Numbered from the stretch's first letter, positions 35,709 through 47,624 are shown. The stretch is 64,000 bases of DNA from Vitellaria paradoxa (GCA_019916065.1 CM034239.1:33814419-33878418); one strand, 5' to 3'. The notes: a model not told the origin generated them from the letters alone. Made by a program: numbers and translations.

Positions 35709-37137
35709 ACCTATTAGACCCTCTTCATCAACCCAACAACCAATATCAAAAGAATCATATGCCATGGTACCTATCAAACCATCATCTAGTCAAACCACAC
35801 CCTTACCAACTACCATTCCCAGGGTCCTTCCATTATCTCCAACTGACTGGTATACCCAGTTAATGGAAGAAGAAAGACAACAACAACAGATATTAAGCCA
35901 AGTGGCTAATAAGAGCTTTGCTCAAACAGTCACAACTGGATCATCAAAAGAGGTGGCTACACGTCCCTCTTCATCATCTATGGTGGCTCTTGGCCCCATA
36001 GCCTCTTCATCAAAAAATGTGGTGGTGTCGGCAAACCCCACACCAATTTCTCAAGTTTCCCTATCATCAAAATCACAATATTTTCCCAAACCACAAACCT
36101 ATATTATTACCCGATTACCTCAAGAATATGAAAACCCATTCACAAATCCACCCAATTATCAAGCTATCCATGATCTTCTCCAAACCGTATTTCTTCCAAA
36201 CAACCATTTTATAACTTCAAATTCCATGAAAACCCAAAAATTTTATGAATTCATACTGATTGACACTGAATCAGTATCATTTAAACATTATCCAGATAAG
36301 TTTGACCAAACCCAAATAGCCTATTCAACCTGCCAAATTATCAAGATCTTATCTTTTGAAGACTGGGGAGGACATCCAAACCAATTCCGCCAGTTTTCTC
36401 AACATTTTGTTCCATCCACCTATAATTACTGGGATTATCAAAAAGCCTGGTATCACACCTTTTATCATCAAAATAAAACATTCAGACATTCTTGGATGTT
36501 TTACTTCCACAACAAATTCCATCAAGACCTTCCAGCATGGTTCATCGAATGGTGGAACATGTTTGGGCCAGTACCAGAGATATTACCCCAACAAGCTCAT
36601 CAAGGCCTCCAGATTTATCAAGACAGATTTAAAATCCCATCTCATTTTCCCATGAACCAATTCCCTCATCTATTCTATTTCTTCCAACAATTTTCCCTTG
36701 CCTGGATCATCCAATGGGAATATTTTCATCAAGGACCAACCATTTCATCACTCATCCGCAGAATTAAAGTCAAATGGTGGGAGCAATTTAAAATTGACAG
36801 GGTTACTCCCGCGGCTATTGACAAGTATTTCCATCAACATTCAGTACTAACAACATCAACAAACCCTCAGTTCCTTCTCCAAAAAAGCCAGAATATGTCA
36901 AAACTTGCAGCTACAGCATCAAAAAAGGAATTAAAACAACAATTACTAGCTGCATTAGAATCTTTATCAGAACAAGAATCAAGTGAGGATTCCAACTCGG
37001 CAGAAAGCTTCACTTCAGTCAATCTTGGCAACGATAATGAAGACGACTGCTATGGTATCCTTCCTCCCATCCATAATCCTACTCCATCAGCACCAATCAA
37101 GGAAAAGAAGAAAGCAAAAGCAAAAGCAAAAAATTGA
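35698..37137 (+). CDS. ORF2 protein of unknown function, intact (C3)
   Basis: The cleanest ORF2: 479 residues without any break. The ATG at 35698 lies within the last codons of ORF1 (11-nt overlap), which points to reinitiation after ORF1; in-frame sequence further upstream is only the other frame of RNase H. Residues 1-200 are rich in Ser, Thr, Pro and Gln; about 205-410 are rich in Trp, Phe, Tyr and His (for example FIEWWNMFGP near 283); about 421-440 are acidic and Ser-rich; the last 12 residues are a Lys/Ala tail. No signal peptide, membrane helix or known catalytic motif seen. A second ORF of unknown role is a feature of florendovirus-like genomes. Confidence 0.85.
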   Translation: MPPKPIRPSSSTQQPISKESYAMVPIKPSSSQTTPLPTTIPRVLPLSPTDWYTQLMEEERQQQQILSQVANKSFAQTVTTGSSKEVATRPSSSSMVALGPIASSSKNVVVSANPTPISQVSLSSKSQYFPKPQTYIITRLPQEYENPFTNPPNYQAIHDLLQTVFLPNNHFITSNSMKTQKFYEFILIDTESVSFKHYPDKFDQTQIAYSTCQIIKILSFEDWGGHPNQFRQFSQHFVPSTYNYWDYQKAWYHTFYHQNKTFRHSWMFYFHNKFHQDLPAWFIEWWNMFGPVPEILPQQAHQGLQIYQDRFKIPSHFPMNQFPHLFYFFQQFSLAWIIQWEYFHQGPTISSLIRRIKVKWWEQFKIDRVTPAAIDKYFHQHSVLTTSTNPQFLLQKSQNMSKLAATASKKELKQQLLAALESLSEQESSEDSNSAESFTSVNLGNDNEDDCYGILPPIHNPTPSAPIKEKKKAKAKAKN

Positions 37138-37391
37138 TTATCAAGCTACTGCAGAATCACATGCCCGGAATCATTCATCAAGCTATGACAAAAGAACATC
37201 AAGTCTCACCTGCCAAGGAGACTATTGCTATCAAGCTTTATGTCATTTTTTCAGCTTTATGTCAACTTTATGTATTTATCAACTTTAGCTTTAGCTTTAT
37301 GTCAAACTTTATGTCATCTTTGTAAAAAGAAGTCAGGCTCTTTATCAGTACCCATCACGGGAAAAACTGTAGCCTGATTCCTTTTCTTCTC

Positions 37392-37399
37392 TATAAAAG
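37392..37399 (+). promoter_or_regulatory. Viral TATA box at the end of C3
   Basis: TATAAAAG in the conserved context. It faces C4. Confidence 0.8.
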
Positions 37400-37590
37400 G
37401 AGAAGGGAGTAAACACTGAGGGCATTCGGAGAAATTGGGAAAAAATTTCAGAACCCTTCTGAAAACCAAAACTTCTCTGTTTCACCTCCCTCAAAACTTC
37501 CTATCCTTTATCCTGCTATCTCTGATGTATCAAGTCTAGTCATTTGTATCAAGTAAGTTCTTGTATCAAATTGTATTTACATTGTTTATT

Positions 37591-37596
37591 AATAAA
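37591..37596 (+). terminator. Viral poly(A) signal of C3
   Basis: AATAAA in the conserved context. Confidence 0.75.
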
Positions 37597-37722
37597 GTTT
37601 TATTTGCATCATCTGTATTTTTATCAGTCATATTCTCTTCATCTTATGATTCTATTGAATTATTATAATTTTGAATATTTTGTCATGCTTGCTTTACTAT
37701 CTTGCTATTCCTGGGCTGTATT

Positions 37723-37735
37723 TGGTATCAGAGCC
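37723..37735 (+). promoter_or_regulatory. Primer binding site (C4)
   Basis: TGGTATCAGAGCC in the conserved context. Confidence 0.92.
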
Positions 37736-37959
37736 ATAGGTAGAGAGAATTAAGATATTCTAGAAACTTTGAATTTTTATTTTAGTTTACAAGATTTAGT
37801 AAACCTTGAACCTGACTCGGTGGGGAAACCCGATAGTCGCGTAGCCAGTTTAGGGCAATGTGTTGTAAGTCCCGTTTTTAGGCGTAAATCGTTGACAGGC
37901 CTAGGGTGAAAGTTTTACTTAAGTTTTGTAAAATAAAATAACAATTTAATTTTTCTATC

Positions 37960-40900
37960 ATGTCTTTCTTGTCTAGATCTATGTCTAGGGCATCAAGTTC
38001 ATCCCAAGATAGTAACATAATAAATCAAGAAGAACAAAATATACAAAATCTACAACAACCTATATCAAACTGGAAAATCCCGAATGTTCCTATTAAAGAA
38101 GTTTATCACATCAAAAAATGGTCTTTTTCTTCTGATTATTCTATCAAGACAGTCGAACAAACTGTCCCATTCACCTCTGAATGTCAATCTATCAAACTCC
38201 TTGACTCTAGTATTATTAGAAAACATCAAGAAAAATATTCATATATTCACTTTGGATTAGTTCAAATAGCTATCCAACCATTAACCAGAAGTGGATTAAA
38301 TACATCAATTCTACTATGTCTTAGAGATCAAAGACATCGTAAATTTCAAGACTCTTTGCTAGGAGTTATTGAAACTAGCTTATATAATGGTCCCATATAT
38401 TTTAACTGTTTTCCAAATTATCCGGTTTCTTTACATGATACTGGAATATTAAACTCTCTCGTATTAAAAATACAAACATCAGGATATGACATGGAACCTG
38501 GAAACATCCCTTTTGCTGTAATTTATAAAATCCATTATAAAACTATGACCACAATCATGGATCCTTTAGTTAAAACCATTAGCCCTAAAGGAGAAACAAT
38601 CTTTTTCCAAACTCAAAAAGAAAACTCTAATTTAATAGTTCCACAAACCATACTTTGGAGTGATATCAACCTCCCAGTAGAATGGGAATTAGAAGACCAA
38701 GTACCCGCTCCAAAAATAGAAAACAAAAAACTCCAAAAAATTGAAGAAAGATCGTCCATAATATTAACAAACTTAAAATGTCCAAAGCTTCAAGACTATC
38801 ACTGGTATGAAGAAACATTTTTAACAAAACTTGGAATGAGAGATGACCAGCGTCTCCCGTTCTGGAAAGAAAAATTTATTGATGGATTACCAAGATTATT
38901 TGCTGAAAAAGTAAAAACTAGATTAAGAGAACAAAATGAAGGCATAATACCTTATGAACATTTAACATTTCCAGATATATCAGACACTATAAAAGACATA
39001 GCATTTGAAATTTGTACTAATTTTCAATTAAACCAAAGATTACAAAGAGAATTAACACAATCACATAAAGAGTTAGGCACATTCTGTGAACAATTTGGAC
39101 TAGCCAAACAAAACTTACCTCCATCAAGAAAACATAAAAAACATAAAAAGCTAATACCAAAACCCTATCATAAAAAGAAAAGACAACCTAGTCAAGATAA
39201 TTTTTACAAAAAACCTTATAAAAATAAATCAACTCATTTCCAACATAAGAAAAAATCAAAAAAGCCTATTAACAATCAGAAAATACCCCCAACATGTTAT
39301 AAATGTGGAAAAATAGGACATTATAAAAATAATTGCCCATTAAAAGGTAAAATAAACTCTTTAGATATTGATGAACACCTCAAAAAACAATTAGAAATAT
39401 TAATGTTAAATAATTCTGAATCAGAATATGAAAAATCAAACTCTCAAGATGATTTTGAAATAGATAATATTACATCATCAACTGAATCTAATACAGAAAT
39501 ATCTGATAATTCATCTAGTAGCAAAACTATCAAGCAAAACTGCCATTGTAATGTTATTACCAGAGAACAAGAATTAATTATGGAAATGATTGAAGATATA
39601 GAAGACCCTCAACTAAAAAGAAATTATTTATTAAAACTAAAAGAGAACCTTCAACAAACAAAGAAGAATAAAGAAAAGATTGTAGAAAACTGTTATGACC
39701 TAGATTCAATATTAAAAAAGGCTAAACAACCACAGAAATCACAAAAATTCCAATAGAAGACATTAAACTGGAAATAAAAGAGGTCAAAAAAGAAATTAAG
39801 ATTTTAAAACAAGAATTAGGCTTATCAAAATTAGAGATTCAAGAATTAACAAGACAAGTATTAACTCTAAAAAATCAACATCAGGATACTATAACCTCAA
39901 CTTCCGATCAAGAAACCATGTTAACCCATAATAAAGAACATAAAAAGATGATATTTTCCTATTAACCCAGATATCTTATCAAAAATGGAATGTAAAATTA
40001 AAAATTGTAATTAATAAAGAATACACTATTAATACTACTGCACTCTTTGATTCTGGTGCTGACCTTAACTGTATACAGGAAGGATTAGTACCCATAAAAT
40101 ATTTTGAACCAACAAAAGAAAGACTATCATCTGCCAATGGTATGCCATTAAAAGTCAAATATAAATTAACAAAAGATCATGTATGTAATCAAAATATATG
40201 CATAAAGACTCCATTTATTTTAGTAAAAGATTTAAATAGAGAAGTAATATTAGGAACACCTTTCTTAAATCTTATCCAACCCATGACAGTATCTCCTAAA
40301 GGAATTTCTACCAATATATTTGACCAAGAAATTATATTTGAATTTCTTAATCCTCCAATATTAAAGATTTGAATATTTTAAAAGATATAGCTATAGAAAA
40401 AACCCAGATAAATAATATCTCAAAAATCATATCAAAAGAAAAACATTTAATGCTCCTAAAACAAGAAAAGGTATGTCAACAAATCAAAATTCAACTTCAA
40501 GATAGCCAGCTGAAATTGACAATTGAAAATTTTAAAAATAAAATAATCAAAGAAGTTTCTTCCACTATCCCAAATGCATTTTGGAATAGGAAAAGCCATA
40601 TCGTTACCCTTCCCTATATCAAGGATTTTCAAGAATCAAAAATTAAAACAAAAGCCAGACCTATCCAAATGAATCAAGAACTTTTGGATTACTGTAAAAA
40701 GAAATCCAAGATTTATTAGATAAAAAACTAATAAGACCATCCAAATCTCCCTGGAGTTGTGCTGCTTTCTATGTGAATAAAAATGCTGAAATAGAAAGAG
40801 GAACTCCAAGGCTAGTAATAAATTACAAGCCTTTGAACGATGTTTTGCAGTGGATAAGATATCCAATCCCTAACAAGCAAGACCTCCTCCAAAGACTTGT

Positions 40901-41944
40901 ACATGCTAAAATATATTCAAAATTTGATTTAAAATCTGGATTTTGGCAAATTCAAATCTCAGAATCAGATAAATATAAAACAGCATTCACTGTCCCTTTT
41001 GGACAATATGAATGGAATGTAATGCCTTTTGGATTAAAAAATGCTCCAAGTGAATTTCAAAAAATCATGAATGACATCTTTAATCCATATACTGACTTTT
41101 CAATAGTATACATTGATGATATATTAATTTTCTCAAATAGTATTCAATCTCATTGGAAGCATTTAAATACTTTTCTTTATATTATAAAGAAGAATGGTTT
41201 AGTGCTTTCTCCAACAAAAATTAATCTCTTTCAAACAAGGATAAGATTCCTTGGACATTACATTGATCAAGGTACAATTACTCCAATTGAAAGAGCCTTA
41301 GAATTTGCAAGTAAATTTCCTAATGAAATTAAGGATAAAAAACAACTTCAGAGGTTTTTAGGGAGCCTCAACTATATTTCAGAATATTATCAAAAACTTA
41401 GTATCATTGCTGCTCCATTAAGAGAGAGGCTTAAGAAAAATCCTCCTCTATGGTCTCCTCAGCATACCCAAATTATCAAACAACTTAAGCAACATCTTAA
41501 GTCTTTGCCATGCCTGCATATAGCAAACCCTCTAGCCTATAAAATTGTAGAAACTGATGCATCAGATTTAGGATACGGTGGTATTCTAAAACAACGTCTT
41601 CCTGGTCACCATCAAGAACAATTAGTCCGGTTTACATCAGGAACATGGACTAATGCCCAGAAGAATTATAGCACTATTAAAAAGAAATTTTATCTATTGT
41701 ATTATGCATTCAAAAATTTCAAAGTGATTTGTTAAATCAAGAATTTTTAATCAGAATTGATTGTAAAGCTGCCAAGCATGTTTTACAAAAAGATGTTCAA
41801 AACATTGCATCAAAACAGATTTTTGCAAGATGGCAAGCTATTTTATCAGTTTTTGATTACAAAATTGAATACATCAAAGGAGAAGCAAATTCCATCCCTG
41901 ATTTCCTTACCCGTGAATTCTTGCAGGGAAACCATGCCTCCTAA
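37960..41944 (+). pseudogene. ORF1 polyprotein pseudogene with in-frame internal deletion (C4)
   Basis: The first 598 codons (37960-39756) are open and fuse the movement protein and the start of the linker directly to the second half of the coat protein. Relative to C1, 1608 bp (536 codons, about residues 260-796) are missing, and the ends meet in the 11-base repeat AAATTGAAGAA. The zinc knuckle is kept. A lost A near 39748 ends the frame within the coiled-coil region. Further breaks near 39945, 40357, 40700 and 41682 split protease, RT and RNase H. YIDD is present near 41112. Non-functional as a polyprotein. Confidence 0.9.
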
Positions 41945-43370
41945 ACCTATTAGACCCTCTTCATCAACCCAACAACCAATATCAAAGAATCATATGCCAT
42001 GGTACCTATCAAACCATCATCTAGTCAAACCACACCCTTACCAACTACCATTCCCAGGGTCCTTCCATTATCTCCCACTGACTGGTATACCCAGTTAATG
42101 GAAGAAGAAAGACAACAACAACAGATATTAAGCCAAGTGGCTAATAAGAGCTTTGCTCAAACAGTCACAACGGGATCATCAAAAGAGGTGGCTACACGTC
42201 CCTCTTCATCATCTATGGTGGCTCTTGGCCCCATAGCCTCTTCATCAAAAAATGTGGTGGTATCGGCAAACCCCACACCAATTTCTCAAGTTTCCCTATC
42301 ATCAAAATCACAATATTTTCCCAAACCACAAACCTATATTATTACCCGATTATCTCAAGAATATGAAAACCCATTCACAAATCCACCCAATTATCAAGCT
42401 ATCCATGATCTTCTCCAAACCGTATTTCTTCCAAATAACCATTTTATAACTTCAAATTCCATGAAAACCCAAAAATTTTATGAATTCATACTGATTGATA
42501 CTGAATCAGTATCATTTAAACATTATCCAGACAAGTTTGACCAAACCCAAATAGCCTATTCAACCTGCCAAATTATCAAGATCTTATCTTTTGAAGACTG
42601 GGGAGGACATCCAAACCAATTCCGCCAGTTTTCTCAACATTTTGTTCCATCCACCTATAATTACTGGGATTATCAAAAAGCCTGGTATCACACCTTTTAT
42701 CATCAAATAAAACATTCAGACATTCTTGGATGTTTTACTTCCACAACAAATTTCATCAAGATCTTCCAGCATGGTTCATCGAATGGTGGAACATGTTTGG
42801 GCCATTACCAGAAATATTACCCCAACAAGCTCATCAAGGCCTCCAGATTTATCAAGACAGATTTAAAATCCCATCTCATTTTCCCATGAACCAATTCCCT
42901 CATTTATTCTATTTCTTCCAACAATTTTCCCTTGCTTGGATCATCCAATGGGAATATTTTCATCAAGGACCAACCATTTCATCACTCATCCGCAGAATTA
43001 AAGTTAAATGGTGGGAGCAATTTAAAATTGACAGGGTTACTCCCGCGGCTATTGACAAGTATTTCCATCAACATTTAGTACTAACAACATCAACAAACCC
43101 TCAATTCCTTCTCCAAAAAAGCCAGAATATGTCAAAACTTGCAGCTACAGCATCAAAAAGGAATTAAAACAACAATTACTAGCTGCATTAGAATCTTTAT
43201 CAGAACAAGAATCAAGTGAGGATTCCAACTCGGCAGAAAGCTTCACTTCAGTCAATCTTGGCAACGATAATGAAGACGACTGCTATGGTATCCTTCCTCC
43301 CATCCATAATCCTACTCCATCAGCACCAATCAAGGAAAAGAAGAAAGCAAAAGCAAAAGCAAAAAATTGA
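41934..43370 (+). pseudogene. ORF2 pseudogene (C4)
   Basis: The start at 41934 overlaps the ORF1 stop by 11 nt. Single-base losses near 41985, 42707 and 43158 break the frame, so four segments lie in different frames. The usual stop position (43368-43370) with six A residues before it is kept. Confidence 0.88.
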
Positions 43371-43621
43371 TTATCAAGCTACTGCAGAGTCACATGCCCG
43401 GAATCATTCATCAAGATATGACAAAAGAACATCAAGTCTCACCTGCCAAGGAGACTATTGCTATCAAGCTTTATGTCTTTTTCAGCTTTATGTCAACTTT
43501 ATGTATTTATCAACTTTAGCTTTAACTTTATGTCAAACTTATGTCATCTTTGTAAAAAGAAGTCAGGCTCTTTATCAGTACCCATCACGGGAAAAACTGT
43601 AGCCTGATTCCTTTTCTTCTC

Positions 43622-43629
43622 TATAAAAG
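43622..43629 (+). promoter_or_regulatory. Viral TATA box at the end of C4
   Basis: TATAAAAG in the conserved context. It faces the C5 stub and the inverted copy. Confidence 0.8.
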
Positions 43630-43730
43630 GAGAAGGGAGTAAACACTGAGGGCATTCGGAGAAATTGGGAAAAAATTTCAGAAACCCTTCTGAAAACCAA
43701 AACTTCTCTGTTTCACCTCCCTTAAAACTT

Positions 43731-43884
43731 TCTATCCTTTATCCTGCTATCTCTGATGTATCAAGTCTAGTCATTTGTATCAAGTAAGTTCTTGTATCAA
43801 AATTGTTTCTATCCTTTATCCTGCTATCTCTGATGTATCAAGTCTAGTCATTTGTATCAAGTAAGTTCTTGTATCAAAATTGTA
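43731..43884 (+). repeat. 77-bp tandem duplication near the C4 3' end
   Basis: A segment starting TCTATCCTTTATCCTGCTAT occurs at 43731-43807 and again at 43808-43884. It includes the four-codon leader frame (MYQV). No other copy has this duplication. Confidence 0.9.
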
Positions 43885-43899
43885 TTTACATTGTTTATT

Positions 43900-43905
43900 A
43901 ATAAA
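43900..43905 (+). terminator. Viral poly(A) signal of C4
   Basis: AATAAA is kept, but the sequence after it (TCATTTTATTTAG) differs from the other units, because the C5 leader is joined here. Confidence 0.6.
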
Positions 43906-44057
43906 TCATTTTATTTAGTAAATCATTTTGAATATTTTGTCATGCTTGCTTTACTATCTTGCTATTCCTGGGCTGTATTTGGTATCAGAGCCATAGGTAG
44001 AGAGAATTAAGATATTCTAGAAACTTTGAATTTTTATTTTAGTTTACAAGATTTAGT
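43906..44057 (+). mobile_element. C5, stub of a caulimovirid leader
   Basis: About 150 bases of leader, including a primer binding site at 43980-43992, follow the C4 poly(A) signal. The stub stops in the leader at GATTTAG, inside the TTTAC/GTAAA stem, and is joined to inverted viral sequence. Confidence 0.85.
43980..43992 (+). promoter_or_regulatory. Primer binding site (C5 stub)
   Basis: TGGTATCAGAGCC with the conserved flanks, but no ORF1 follows. Confidence 0.9.
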
Positions 44058-44091
44058 TTACAGATGATGTAAATACAATTTTTTTTTTTAT

Positions 44092-44138
<47 letters not shown>

Positions 44139-44157
44139 AAAAGGATACGGTGGTATT
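44058..44157. other. Complex rearrangement junction with a 45-base A run
   Basis: From left to right: about 20 bases of the viral 3' end in inverted orientation with the poly(A)-signal region deleted (44058-44078), 11 T, ATC, 45 A (44093-44137), then about 15 bases of RNase H in plus orientation (GGATACGGTGGTATT, 44143-44157). The last six bases (GGTATT) also begin the inverted coat-protein sequence. It looks like a filler-bearing repair junction. Confidence 0.8.
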
Positions 44158-47065
44158 TTCTGATTGTTAATAGGCTTTTTTTCGATTTTTCTTATGTTGG
44201 AAATGAGTTGGTTTATTTTTGTAAGGTTTTTTGTAAAAATTATCTTGACTAGGTTGTCTTTTCTTTTTATAATAGGGTTTTGGTATTAGCTTTTTATGTT
44301 TTTATGTTTTCTTGATGGAGGTAAGTTTTGTTTAGCTAGTCCAAATTGTTCACAGAATGTGCCTAACTCTTTATGTGATTGCGTTAATTCTCTTTGTAAT
44401 CTTTGGTTCAATTGGAAATTAGTACAAATTTCAAATGCTATGTCTTTTATAGTATCTGATATATCTGGAAATGTTAAATGTTCATAAGGTATTATGCCTT
44501 CATTTGTTCTCTTAATCTAGTTTTTACTTTTTCAGCAAATAATCTTGGTAATCCATCAATAAATTTTTCTTTCCAGAACGGGAAGACGCTGGTCATCTCT
44601 CATTCCAAGTTTTGTTAAAAATGTTCTTCATACCAGTGATAGTCTTGAAGCTTTGGACATTTTAAGTTTGTTAATATTATGGACGATCTTTCTTCAATTT
44701 TTGATGTGTTTCCTATAAAATATTTGACAATAGAAAATATTAGGGTATTAACAGCATCTTCTATTATTGTTGGATTATCATTTTCATCTTCAACTTTGAT
44801 AGGTTCATTAAATTCATCAGTTTGATAGCATTTAATATATTATCTTTTTCTGATTCAGTAAGATAGTTTATCCCACCAAGTTTTGAGTCTTCCAGAAAAT
44901 CCTGATATAAGAATTTCTGCTACGGCTTTATCAGAACATTGTTTTTTCATTTTATAAGCGCTTGCAACCATTGTCATTTCTTGTAATTTATTAATCTTTT
45001 GATATTCTGTTAATCCATCTAAATTCCATTTATAGATTCCAGTACCTTTGAAAATTGAGTTGGTTCAACTAATTCTTCATATTGTTGATCTGGGAAAGAT
45101 GGTCTTGGATAATAATTTTTTATTTGTTTTGTATTATGTTTGTTATGATTCCATCTGGCCATATTGATTGTTTGATCTTGAGGAGTAAAAGTTTCTAATA
45201 TTTCTTCAACTTCTGTCTCAGATAATTGTGATAGAGTGTGGATAGCTTTTATTGATGGAGATGGTGTTTCAGGAGCAACCATAAAAGTCAATGTGTTTTG
45301 TAGTTTTTTAATCTTATTATCTATATCTTGTATTAGATTTTTATCTTTTAATTGAGTATTGATTTTCTTAGGAATTTCATGAGGAATAAATAAGGGTTTT
45401 TGATGTGAATTTTGACTTATTGCAGGTTCTGATTCTTGTAAATTATTTTCAATTCTATTTAATTGATCACTAATTGTTTTAAGATTTGATTTGTAAAGTT
45501 ATTCTGTTCTAAGATTTTTTGTATATCTCTAGATGTTATATCAGATTCTGATGGTGATTTCATTTTATAAGGTGAAGCCTTAATGGTGAATTTCTATATT
45601 GGATAGATAATTCTTCATGAGGTGGATGGGTAGATTGTTTAATACCTTCTGATGTGTTCCATTGTTGGGATTTTTGAGTAATGTTTATTCTTTGATAAAA
45701 GGATAATTTATAGAATTATTGGCAGCATAATTTTCAAACCAATCAAAAAATCTAAAATGAGTTTTATAATTTCGGACATGTTTGTAAAATTTTCTCTTAT
45801 TGGTATTCTGGCAATTTCATCAAAGTTTGATAAAAACCATTTCTTTTTGATCATTTCAGATGATTCAAAATCTTTCTTTAATATACTTTTATCCATAATA
45901 AATTCTCTATCTATGACAAATATTTGAGGGTCATCTTGCATTGAGATTGAGTTGGAGACATATGTTCAGAGGATTTATCTTCATCATCTTTTTCTTTTTG
46001 ATCCGTATAGATAGGTTGGGGTATAGTTGATCTATTTCTAACTCTATTGAGCTTAAGAGGTTCATAATTGCTTGATGTTGGAATGGAGGAACAAGAAGAT
46101 CTCGGAAGTTGATATGATGATCTTGGAGGTTGATAAGGTTCTCTAGAATAAGAGGATCTAGGAGGTTGATAAGTTTCATTAAATTTTTGTTTGAAAGGGT
46201 ATTTTCTCCTTCTTCTTTAATTTGTAAATCAGAGAGTTTTGTAGATAAAAATTTGAGTTTGACAGATCCATTTGGGAGTTCTTCAATTTGTTGGAGTTTT
46301 TGTTTTCTATTTTTGGAGCAGGTACTTGGTCTTCTAATTCCCATTCTACTGGGAGGTTGATATCACTCCAAAGTATGGTTTGTGGAACTATTAAATTAGA
46401 GTTTTCTTTTGAGTTTGGAAAAAGATTGTTTCTCCTTTAGGGCTAATGGTTTTAACTAAAGGATCCATGATAGTGGTCATAGTTTTATAATGGATTTTAT
46501 AAATTACAGCAAAAGGAATGTTTCCAGGTTCCATGTCATATCCTGATGTTTGTATTTTTAATACAAGAGAGTTTAATATTCCAGTATCATGTAAAGAAAC
46601 CGGATAATTTGGAAAACAGTTAAAATATATGGGACCATTATATAAGCTAGTTTCAATAACTCCTAGCAAAGAGTCTTGAAATTTACGATGTCTTTGATCT
46701 CTAAGACATAGTAGAATTGATGTATTTAATCCACTTCTGGTTAATGGTTGGATAGCTATTTGAACTAATCCAAAGTGAATATATGAATATTTTTCTTGAT
46801 GTTTTCTAATGATACTAGAGTCAAGGAGTTTGATAGATTGACATTCAGATGTAAATGGGACAGTTTGTTCGACTGTCTTGATAGAATAATCAGAAGAAAA
46901 AGACCATTTTTTGATATGATATACTTCTTTAATAGGAACATTCGGGATTTTCCAGTTTGATATAGGTTGTTGTAGATTTTGAATATTTTGTTCTTCTTGA
47001 TTTATTATATTACTATCTTGGGATGAACTTGATGCCCTAGACATGGATCTAGACAAGAAAGACAT
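44152..47065 (-). pseudogene. ORF1 N-terminal part (movement protein to coat protein), C6
   Basis: The start codon is at 47065-47063. The movement protein is open for 224 codons (to 46391) and then frame-shifted by a lost base. Linker pieces lie at 46344-45931 and 45941-45708, the post-linker at 45291-45019, and the coat-protein region runs on in broken frames to 44152. The YQPPRSS repeat region is present but frame-shifted. The sequence ends just before the zinc knuckle at the permutation point. Confidence 0.88.
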
Positions 47066-47288
47066 GATAGAAAAATTAATTGTTATTTTATTTTACAAAA
47101 CTTAAGTAAAACTTTCACCCTAGGCCTGTCAACGATTTACGCCTAAAAACGGGACTTACAACACATTGCCCTAAACTGGCTACGCGACTATCGGGTTTCC
47201 CCACCGAGTCAGGTTCAAGGTTTACTAAATCTTGTAAACTAAAATAAAAATTCAAAGTTTCTAAAATATCTTAATTCTCTCTACCCAT

Positions 47289-47301
47289 GGCTCTGATACC
47301 A
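47289..47301 (-). promoter_or_regulatory. Primer binding site (C6)
   Basis: The reverse complement reads TGGTATCAGAGCC followed by ATGGG, as in C2. Confidence 0.92.
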
Positions 47302-47379
47302 AATACAGCCCAGGAATAGCAAGATAGTAAAGCAAGCATGACAAAATATTCAAAGTGATTTACTAAATAAAAGTTATAT

Positions 47380-47568
47380 CTAATAACAAAGTTCCTTGAT
47401 CTTGTCTAAATAATATTTTTCTCTTTTTCTTAAGAAAAAATAACTTATAAATAATGATTCTAAAATTCTTGTTTGATGAATGTCAGTTTCAGATATCCTT
47501 TGTCTTGTAATAGATAAACGAGTTCTATACCAAGATAATTTTTGTTTATAATAATTCAATAGAATCAT
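47380..47568 (-). CDS. Small leader frame (C6)
   Basis: The 62-codon leader frame, intact on the minus strand and nearly identical to C1. Function unknown. Confidence 0.4.
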   Translation of the reverse strand: MILLNYYKQKLSWYRTRLSITRQRISETDIHQTRILESLFISYFFLRKREKYYLDKIKELCY

Positions 47569-47618
47569 AAGATGAAGAGGAATATGACTGATAAAAATAC
47601 AGATGATGCAAATAAAAC

Positions 47619-47624
47619 TTTATT
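47619..47624 (-). terminator. Viral poly(A) signal of C6
   Basis: AATAAA on the minus strand in the conserved context. Confidence 0.75.

Larger units (their letters stand above)
29567..37608 (+). mobile_element. Endogenous caulimovirid copy C3, complete unit
   Basis: A full unit of about 8.04 kb, head-to-tail with C2 and C4. ORF1 is frame-shifted but ORF2 is clean. It shares several exact frameshifts with C2 (near 26029 and 34069) and with C7 (near 33672/56275 and 34861/57456). Confidence 0.92.
37609..43905 (+). mobile_element. Endogenous caulimovirid copy C4, internally deleted unit
   Basis: A unit of about 6.3 kb. It lacks 1608 bp of ORF1 (junction near 38738) and the small leader frame (deletion near 37669), and carries a 77-bp tandem duplication after ORF2. 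Its 3' end departs from the other units right after the poly(A) signal, where it joins the C5 stub. Confidence 0.9.

Noticed and set aside
13649..44050. Tandem units read as an LTR retrotransposon array
   Set aside because: There is no LTR pair or integrase, the movement-protein domain is present, and the units repeat in circular order, which fits a pararetrovirus.
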